The position numbers were made by a program, and so were the translations under genes. This document shows positions 56,390 to 64,000 of a stretch of DNA of 64,000 nt, piece by piece. Within the stretch, counting starts at the first letter, position 1, and each line of letters starts with the position of its first letter. Source of the DNA: Bilabrum cf. latius. Its lineage: Eukaryota; Bigyra: Bicosoecida; Bigyra; Bicosoecida. Under the pieces are notes generated by a model. It saw nothing but the letters and a program-made list of their open reading frames with translations, searched no databases and was not told the origin of the DNA. The stretch lies in the NCBI GenBank assembly GCA_965178125.1, contig OZ237739.1:124001-188000 (forward strand), given 5' to 3'.

Positions 56390-58666
56390 ATGGCCTCTGC
56401 AGTGTGGCGGTTTGCTCCGCCAAAGAGCCGGTTTCACCCGATACCCATCCACATGAAGTTCCTTGCGAACGGCTGCGCTTACCGTATCCAGCGACTCGTT
56501 CGTTGTTTTTTGCTATCACGGCGCGCGAGCAAGGGCGTCCGAGCCCTGATAGAGTCGCGAGTGACCAGTATCTAGAAAGTCTGGCGAGGCTTTCGAGCCC
56601 GAAGGTACTACAGGTGGCTCCAATGGAAGCGCGAGTGGGCAGCGCGCACGGCTCAGCGCCTCTGGCGCGGTCTTTTAGCTCGTCGAAACGCCGCTAGGCT
56701 TCGCGAGAAGCGGATCCGCCTGTGGGCGGCCGTGCAGCTGCAGAGCCTGTGGAGGGGCCAGAAGGCTAGGAAGGTGCTCAAGATGTGGCAGGGCAAGCGC
56801 CACGCATGCGCGACGTTTCTTCAAGTGTGGTGGAAGCGCCACTTGGACCTGTTGCTCGCAGAAGAGGACTCCAGAGAGACACTATCGGGCTGGCTGTCCT
56901 CCATCCTGGCCCTGGGATACTCCAGGGACCCCGTCGCGTTGCGAAGCACGCCCGAACTGCTGCGCAAGGCGCATTAGAACGCGCTGCGGCTGCGCTACAC
57001 CCGTGGTGCCAGCCTAGAGCGCACCGGCCGCCTGCCCCCGAGCCTTCTCGCGGCTCAGTCCGGCTCCATGGCAACGGCGGCTGCGGGGAGCGGCGGGCTG
57101 GCCCTGAACGCGCAGCAGGCCAACAGAGCGAGAGCCACGGCCCGCGTGTTGGGGGGCCAGGTGGCGGCGGCAGCCTCGGCAGGGGCCGACCCCTCGCTCG
57201 TGATCGAAGGGGGGGCGGGGGGAGGCACGGGTACAGCCAAGCTGACCATCGTGAACGTGGCGGCAGCTAAAAAGACGGCGGGCGCGGACGCGCCCGCGGC
57301 CGGCCGTCTGGTGGGTCGCCGGACGGGCCGCAAAGGCGGTGCCACCACCGTTAAGGTGTGGGGAATGGCGGCGGCGGGTCGCAGGCTGCTGGATGCGAAG
57401 GGGGGCGCCAGGGCACAAGCCAGGGAGGACGAGGAGGGCCAGGCCGGGGGCGGTGGTGAGGACGAGGAGGGGGGCAGCGGGGGCCGGCGCGCCTCCATCA
57501 GCGCCACGGCCTCGGATGGTGGCGTGTCGGAAGCGGTTGAGAAAGCCCTCGCGGATGCCGGTGACGGTTCGTTGCTGGAGAGGCAGCGGATGGACGCGCA
57601 GATGAAGGTGTTCCGGCACCAAGGCAAGACGCTTCCTGGGCCTAAGGTGCCGCTGCGGTCAGAGCCGTGGGGAACAGAGGAGGAGGGCACGCTGACGGTG
57701 TGGGATGGTGTCGATGGGAGCGGGGGCAGCCGGCTGATCGTGCCTCGTGTGCTCGTCCCCGTCGCGCCCTCGGTCTCCTCCAAGGTGCGATCCAAGGGAT
57801 CGGGGCCCGGCGGGGCCACTGATCCGTCTTCCAAGCTGTTTCCCTTTGGGCAGCCCACGCTGGAGGAGACACTCAGAGACATGCGCCGAATCGCGGACGC
57901 CATCCAGCGGTACGCGGTTAGGGGGGTGGAGAGGGAGTGCAGGAGGGCAGCACACGCCGTGCGGTCGGGAGAGAAGAAAGCAAGGGACGCTGCTGTCCGA
58001 CTGCGGGCGGACGCGGCCCGGGGAGCGGCACTGCTCCGATCTGCGCGCCGGAAACGGACCCAGCTGGGCCTGCTCAGCGACCTGGGGCAGGAGATGAGGA
58101 CCGAGCTCAGCAGGCAGATGAGGAGGCAGGCGGGGCTGCAGAAAGCCACGAGGGCCACCAGGAAGGGCGTGGGGAGGGCTGCGGATCAGCTGCGGGAGGC
58201 GCTTCGCCGCAGCGGGGGCCTGCTGGAGGTGTCTCACGTGCGTGCCGTGCTGCGCGACGGCATGAAGGGGGCCTTCAAGGCCAGGCCCGCGCAGGAGGAT
58301 GGGGGGCTGGTGGGGGGCTTAAAAAGGTCTGGGAGCAGGGGTCGGAGTCGGGGCGAGGACTTGTCCGTACGGCTGGTGAGCGGGCTGGATCTGGGCAGCC
58401 CCTCTGACGGGGGACCTCATCGTGCGTTCGGGAGCAGACGGAAGGGCCGCGGCAGCCCAGGGGGCGGTGATGGTCTCGGCGTGTTGTTTGATGACGTTGG
58501 GGTCGGACCGGGGACCCCCGGTGCTGGAGATCGGCCGGGGAGCGCTTCATCTGCTGCTTCCGCGTGGGATGGCAGGCCGGGATCGGCCGGGGTGGGGTCC
58601 GGTGCGGAGCTCGCCGCCGGGGTGCTGGCAGCGGTGGGGACACCAATGGGCTCACCGATGGGGTGA
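56390..58666 (+). CDS. IQ-motif coiled-coil protein
   Basis: 758 residues in one exon from ATG 56390 (an in-frame TAA lies just upstream) to TGA 58664, with in-frame TAGs at 56573 and 56975. Residues ~30-130 hold four IQ-type calmodulin-binding motifs: YRIQRLVRCFLLSRR; SI(TAG)KVWRGFRARRYY; AQRLWRGLLARRNAARL; VQLQSLWRGQKARKVLKMW. The TAG sits exactly on the Q of the second. A Gly/Ala-rich region follows, then a basic helical segment (DMRRIADAIQRYAVRGVERE to LLRSARRKR and on to RQMRRQAGLQKATRATRKG) likely to form a coiled coil. The C-terminus is Gly/Ser/Asp-rich. Its position beside the IFT dynein invites a flagellar role, but that is speculation. The family beyond the IQ repeats is unrecognised. 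Confidence 0.7.
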
Positions 58667-59029
58667 TTGCGTGTCGATTGTTGTTGTGGATGCTTAGGGT
58701 ATGTGTGCGTCTGTGCGTAATACATGGGGCAGGGTTGGACCGTTGCCAGCAGTGCGGGCCGGTGCTGCTTCCGGTCTGCACTCGTTGGTGGCGGATCGGA
58801 AGTCGTCGGTCTACAGCGCAATCACTCCGGTAGGCTTCGGTTCCCAACTGCATTTTGTTCCATTCATACGAAATAGTGCATCGATGAGTACAGAGGGGGG
58901 TGGCGTTGAGCTAGATGCTATGCAAATTGCAGGAGCGGGTCCAGTGGGTCTGCTGCTGTCCAGCGCGCAAGCCTTTGAGCACAGTGAGCAAAGTTTATGA
59001 TCGACCGCACTTGCGTTTTCTAGTGTACC
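58667..59029. other. Intergenic, nothing recognised
   Basis: 363 bp between the IQ-protein stop and the TBC gene start. A 99-codon ORF (58701-59000) is present but ends in TGA and has no recognisable content. Confidence 0.45.
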
Positions 59030-60886
59030 ATGACATCTGACGCATGCGCCTCAAGATCGCTCTGCAAATTGCCGAAACCAAAAGCACTCTATCGCATGTT
59101 CGTTTGTGGCGCAGCCGAGTTTATCGACAAGCTGAGGCATGCGATGACCTCTGATCACCCGCCAGACGAGCCTTACGTTGATCACCGTACTCCTGGTGAT
59201 GCGGCAGCGTCATCGGCTCGGCCGTGGCGAGACTCGTACAACGCAAGGTGCACGATCCGAGGCCTGGCTTGGCAAGCGCTCCTCGGCGTGGACCAGGGGC
59301 GGGAAACGGCCGCGTACGCTAGCCTAGTCGCCAGAGGTCCCAGCGAGGCGGACCAGCGCGACATTCAGAAAGACGTGTCTCGCGTGTTTGCGGACGACGA
59401 GGAGTTCGTGCGCAAGACCCCAAATGCGGTGCTCTCTCGGCTGCTGCACGCACTCTCGCACGCGCTCCGGGACGCGGATCGGGCCGCGTCCCACGAGGCA
59501 AATACGAGCGAGCAAGCGGACGAATAGGACGCTGTTGGCGGCAAAGCAGCGGGGACTGCGTCCGGAACCTCTGCGGACCCGAATCAGCTCTCACTGCCGG
59601 CCGGATACAGCCAGGGCATGGGCAGGTGGGCCGGCGTGCTGCTGACCACCATGCCGGAGCCGGGTGCCTTCGCCTGTCTCCTGCAGATGACCACTCAGTG
59701 GGCCCCGCGCTGGTTCGGCTCCCGCTCGCAGGCAGTGATGCGAGCCTGCAAGCTCGTCGAGCAGATGCTCGGGGCGGTTGACCCCGTGCTGCACGCCCAC
59801 CTCTCCTCCAAGAACCCGGGCTACGGCAGCATGGTGTGCTTCCCCCGCGTGCTGTCCCTCTACTCCAAAATGAAGCCGCTCACCGAGGTCCTACGGCTCT
59901 GGGACCTAGTGCTCGCCAAGGGGCCCCAGCACGCGCTCGTGCTCTGCGCGGCCGAGTTTGCACTCAAGAGGGAAGCCATCCTCGCGGTAAACCGGAACCC
60001 CGCGGGCCAGCTGCAGGTGGACGTGGCCCCCGAGGTGAAAGCCTCCCCTCTCGCGGCCGAGGCGGCCCGTCTGCTGCCCTCTTTGCCTGCAGGGCTCGTG
60101 GAGGAGGCGGGGGCGCTGGGGGGCGGGCTCGGGCCCAAAGTGGCCGCGCTGGGTGGAGGCGGCGGGCATGGTGTGACGAGTGCGACGGGGGATGGCCGTG
60201 GCCCCACGATGGACAAGGACCTGGGCAAAGGGGCGGCAGGAACGGCCGCGTCTGCGGGCGGAACTAGCGGGCGCACGTCCGGCCGGGCCGCGGTGAAGCC
60301 GCCCACCATCCCCACCGTCCCCAGCAGCTCGCCCAGCAGCGGCCCTGACGGGGTGACAGGAAGGGCCGCCGGCCCTGGCCCGCGGTCCCATGGTAGGGCA
60401 GGCGCGGGCGTGTCCCGTGGCTCCGGTTCGGGCCCGGTGCGTGCAGGCCACCGGGCCTTGGGCTCCTCCGTGCCCTCTGTGCCCCAGCGCTCGTCTAGGT
60501 CGCACCGCACCGGCGTTCCCAGCGTGTACCCCAAGTCTAGGCAGTGGTCGTTCGAAGCGAATGAAGACGGTGCTGTTCCCCAGGGAACAGTTTCTTCCTA
60601 TACAGGGCAACGCTCCCGAGGTCGGGGCCCATCGGGTCCCTTGCACGGCCGGCAGAGTGGCGGAGGTGGAGGAGGCAGCAGCATCGCCGAAGCCAGGGCC
60701 AGGGCCGGTCAGCGCGTGGCAGGAGGCAGCAAGACCCGGCGGGGAGGCAGGGCCCGGCCCTCGTCCCGCAGCAAGGGCCGGAGGGGCGGCACGAAATCTC
60801 ACGCGGAACGGCCGGAGCAGGCGAGCACCAGGCCGCCGTGGGACAGGTCAAGGCCTGGACACTCGCGCGGCGGGCTGGCGGGCTCC

Positions 60887-60921
<35 letters not shown>

Positions 60922-63256
60922 AGGCGCCACCAGGCGACCTAGCAGCCGGAGTCGGTCCAGGGGTAAGGGCAAGGGCAGGGGGGTGGGTGTCGCCGCGGGT
61001 CCCCGCCGCAGCACCAGAGGTCCGCACCAGCACCATCCGGCAGACAACTTGCCCAGCTACGCGCGACCAACGGCTGCCTGGATCCGACACGAGGACGAGG
61101 TCGTGGCTCAGCTGCAGGAGCTGGAGAGGAGGCGTCGCACGGACAGCGCCATTCTAAGGAAGGCAGACAAGATCGCAAAGAGAAGGCAGCGTAGGACGGA
61201 GCAGCAGGCGAGCAGGGGAGGGAGGCCGCGGTCTGCTGGCAGGAACGGGAGGTACCGCAGCAACGGGGCTGCCGGGTCCGCGACTGCCTCGGTGGGCGGA
61301 CCACAGTATGGCGCGCCCCCGCTGGCCCCTGGGACCCGAGGGCAGGACCAGGAGGACGGTGGTGGCGGTACAGCGCCCACCCCGACCGTTCGGATGATGA
61401 ATGCGACGCTCACGCGGCCGCTCCAGCGCGCTGCCAGGTCCCGACTGGACAGGGCGCGGATGGGCGAGGAGGAGGGGCGGGCCGTGGAGGCTGCCAGCCA
61501 GGCGGGGCGCCGCGCAACGCAGCGGAACCAGGACATCGACGAGGCTTTGCTGCAGTCCCGGGCGCAGACGCTGTCCAAGGTGACTGGGATCAGCACGGCC
61601 AGGGCCAGGGCGGCGCTGAGGTCCAGCAGGCGCGGGCGGAGGGGCAGGAGCGGCGCTGCCTCGGGGGCCGGCGCCAGTGCCGCTGCGATGCCGCTCGCGC
61701 GCGCGCTGGGCCGAGCTGCGGCAGCGAGGCACGGGCTTCCCTGGCCTGGGGAACACAATCCTTCTGCCCCTAGGTCAGGCGTGTCTTCCGCCTCGGCTGC
61801 CGCGTTTGTCCGGCCCAGCCAGCGTCAGTCCATGCGCCTCGACGCTGACTAGGACGAGGCCGTTGGCATCAACGGTGATGGTAATGAGGACGCAGGGCTG
61901 GGCATGGGCACGATGCACGGCCAGGGGCCAGGCAGCACTGCCACCATGCTCATGCACCCGGTGCATGGGGATGGGGATGGGCCGGACGGCCAAGGAGCCA
62001 GAGCGGGAGCGGGAGGTGCGGGTGGAGGCAGCAGAGACGGCGCACCAGGCAAGAGTGGCCAATCATGGGGTGGTCAAACCGGCATCCCCAGCCGGGGGCA
62101 GTCGGCAGTCGGCCATGTTCGGCTGGAGGAGGCGGGCCACCGCTCTGCGCGAAGCAGACAGGAAGCCATCAACGCATCTCGAAGGGCGCTGGAGGCCGCC
62201 AACCGGATCGAGAGGGAGCTCAGGGCACAGGCGGCTCGGATGCAGCAGCAGCAACAACAGCAGGGCAGCAATGGCAGCAGCAAGCACGCGTCTTCGCGGA
62301 CCGTTCCGATCCCCACCGTCGGGCTAGAGGAGGCTAGGGCTGCAGCCAGCGCGGCCCGTGCCCGCGGGGACCATGGGCCCCACTCGGCCAGGAGCGGAAG
62401 CGCCGAGGAGGCGCTGGCGCGGCTGAGGAACAGCGTGCACGGAGGTGGCATCAGCGACAGCAGCGGGGCTGGGGCTGGGGCTGGGGCTGGGGCTGGTGTT
62501 GGCGGGCAAGCCGAAGCCTCCGGACCCCCTGGCGCCGCGCAGCCGAGGCCGGGACACTCCGGCGTGCAGGCGAGCGGAGCTCTTCGTGCCTTTGCGATGG
62601 AGGGGGTGGGGCCTGAGAAAGGTGCATCGCACGGTGGTGGTAGTGGTGCCACTGCGGAAGCGACGAGCTCTGCGCGTGCCGGTTCCGCACCACCACCCGG
62701 CAGGCGTGAGGCTGGGCTGGCGGGTGCAGGGCACGGTGGTGCGCAGCACCGCGCCGGTGCAGGATCCCTCGGTGAGATAGATGCGTCGCAGGATCCCTCG
62801 GCGGGTGCAGGTGCAGGTGGCAGGTTGGCTGTGTCGGAGCCGCTGGCGCTGTAGCTGCATAGGCTCAAGCAGCTGCGGGCTGCGGGGAGCGGCCAGGGCG
62901 GGTCAGGCGACCTAGATTGGGGAGACGACGATGAGGATGATGAGGATGGTGACGAAGATGAGGACGAAGCTGATGGGGAGGATGAAGATGAAGATGAAGA
63001 CGGCGGGCTTGCCGCCCTGCGTAGCGTGACACACGGGTCCGGCGCGGGCCACAGCGCGCACAGCTCTGCCGAGTCCTTTGCAGGAGGGGGTCACGCGAGG
63101 GGCACTGCATCAGGGGCCGAGGCTGGGGGTGCCCCCGACGGTGTGACGAGTGGGTCCCTGGGCGAGCTGGACCAGGCCGGGCGTGAGCTCCTGGCGGAGC
63201 TGACGCGGAGCAGGGAAGCTCGACTTGGGCCCTCGCCTGGGGAAGGGGGCCGGTGA
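59030..63256 (+). CDS. TBC-domain protein, BUB2/Cdc16-like
   Basis: 1,408 residues in one exon from ATG 59030 to TGA 63254, with in-frame TAGs at 59525, 61850 and 62852. The TBC (Rab/Ran-type GAP) domain occupies about residues 65-325: RCTIRGLAWQALLGVDQG, DIQKDVSRVFADDEEF, YSQGMGRWAGVLL, ACKLVEQMLGAVDPVLHAHL, and PLTEVLRLWDLVLAKG, the last blocks closest to BUB2/Cdc16-type GAPs. In that branch the GAP acts on a Spg1/Tem1-like GTPase in mitotic exit or at basal bodies. The catalytic Arg of the I-x-x-D-x-x-R motif appears as DVSRVF, and the YxQG glutamine finger is present. The remaining 1,080 residues are Gly/Ala/Ser/Arg-rich, with an Ala run, a basic mid-part and a strongly acidic Asp/Glu tail near 62930-63000. 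A regulatory role for this extension is unknown. Confidence 0.8.
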
Positions 63257-63624
63257 CGGTGCTGTTGGGAGCGTTGGTGGTTTCATTGGCGTTCGGCTGC
63301 TCTTGTCGAGGGAGGACGATGTCGCGGGCTCCTGGATCAGCTGACTTGGGATCTCCCAAGATTAGGTGAAGCACTGCCACGTCTGGGCGATGCTGCTGTT
63401 GCGCATTGTTCGTGCAGAATCGAATGAAAGCATGAAATAAACCCGATGCGTCTATCCGATCGTTGGTGGTCTTCCGCGTGGCTTCCATGGAAGCATTTGA
63501 TCCGATCCTCGGTGACTCGGAACCGAAAGCGAAAGCTCCAGCTTCCACGTCGCAACCTGCTGCCAAAATCAAGATTCGTTCGTTCGTTCGTTCGCTGCCA
63601 CACTTTTGGCGATAGACGGTTATC
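63257..63624. other. Intergenic, nothing recognised
   Basis: 368 bp between the TBC gene and the right-edge gene. There is a short TTCG repeat near 63580 (CGTTCGTTCGTTCGTTCG). Otherwise featureless. Confidence 0.45.
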
Positions 63625-64000
63625 ATGGCGAGGCCAGTTTGCTGGAAGCAGGTTCTTTATATTACATTAGGAGTCTCGACAGTGATACTACCTCTTGGCT
63701 CGGCAGGTTTTCTCAAGTACTTTGGCTCTCTGGTTGGCCAACCTATCAGTCTGCTCATTCTCGTTCCTATTGTCGTGGGCTTGTTGCAGTACTTGATCGT
63801 TCCATTTCTATTGTTTCTGTCCAGCGGGTGGATGCTTGTGCCATTTGATCCTGACACGCGATGCGAACCGCGACGGACACTTGAGCGCGGTGTTTGCTGC
63901 TTCAGACTCGATGACGGTGTATAGCCGAACGAAATGGCAAAAATGCGGCAGACAGTTCGTGATTTGGAAAAAGAGGTTACAAGGCTAGCTGCGATTTCTG
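63625..64000 (+). CDS. Small membrane protein with coiled coil, partial at right edge
   Basis: Starts MARPVCWKQVLYITLGVS at 63625 and runs off the window; one in-frame TAG at 63922 with the frame open beyond it. Two membrane segments are likely: VLYITLGVSTVILPLGSAGF and PISLLILVPIVVGLLQYL followed by IVPFLLFLSSGWMLVPFD. After the TAG the sequence MRQTVRDLEKEVTRLAAIS is heptad-like and probably coiled coil. The family is not recognised. An intron between the two parts cannot be excluded. Confidence 0.5.

Noticed and set aside
1-64000. UAG decoded as Leu, Tyr, pyrrolysine or by programmed readthrough
   Set aside because: The uS15 VQ site, the IQ motif and the glutamine runs point to Gln. Readthrough at dozens of sites in ordinary genes is implausible, and pyrrolysine is rare and bacterial/archaeal.

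Overview
This window is nuclear DNA from a GC-rich, flagellated protist, probably an alga. Evidence: GT-AG introns (GTGAGT-type donors, CAG acceptors), an intraflagellar-transport (IFT) dynein heavy chain, a plant-type ascorbate peroxidase, a plant-like formiminotransferase-family protein, a mitochondrial ribosomal protein gene with a presequence-like N-terminus, and a tyrosine-recombinase retrotransposon. The lineage cannot be fixed from the sequence alone.

The central result is a variant nuclear genetic code. Long coding regions are cut only by in-frame TAG codons; the same frame resumes after each one and the homology carries straight through. The IFT dynein gene alone has 18 in-frame TAGs and no in-frame TAA or TGA over about 20 kb. 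Every gene end I could place is TGA (most) or TAA (two); none is TAG. Several TAGs fall where the protein family has glutamine (the VQIA motif of ribosomal protein uS15, an IQ calmodulin motif, glutamine runs in dynein). I therefore read the window with UAG = Gln and UAA/UGA = stop, the pattern of NCBI translation table 15. All gene models below use this code.

Layout, left to right. 1-4969 (-): large unrecognised protein with an EGF-like motif, running off the left edge. 6013-7329 (-): ascorbate peroxidase, divergent from 7533-8267 (+), a RAB5IF-family membrane protein. 8663-11292 (+): two tandem glycosyltransferase-like genes. 11302-19640: a DIRS/PAT-type retrotransposon with split direct repeats (A1, Gag-like ORF, RT/RNase H ORF, tyrosine recombinase ORF, B1, A2, spacer, B2). 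19760-21182 (+): penta-EF-hand protein. 22007-25075 (+): SET-domain (Rubisco-LSMT/SETD3-like) protein. 25249-26979 (-): formiminotransferase-like protein. 27510-27794 (+): small His/acidic protein. 27991-28384: 55-bp tandem repeat. 28300-30489 (-): unrecognised protein. 30671-34537 (+): unrecognised large membrane protein. 34955-55060 (+): IFT (cytoplasmic dynein 2) heavy chain, about 6,660 residues in two exons. 55325-56162 (-): mitochondrial-type ribosomal protein uS15. 56390-58666 (+): IQ-motif coiled-coil protein. 59030-63256 (+): BUB2/Cdc16-like TBC protein. 63625 to the right edge (+): a small membrane protein, partial.

Genes are dense and intron-poor, and several pairs are divergent with short shared promoters. 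The proteins are swollen with Ala/Gly/Ser/Glu low-complexity inserts encoded by short GC-rich repeats. The retrotransposon's own ORFs also use TAG as sense and end in TGA/TAA, so it has evolved under the same code. I saw no rRNA, tRNA or CRISPR array.
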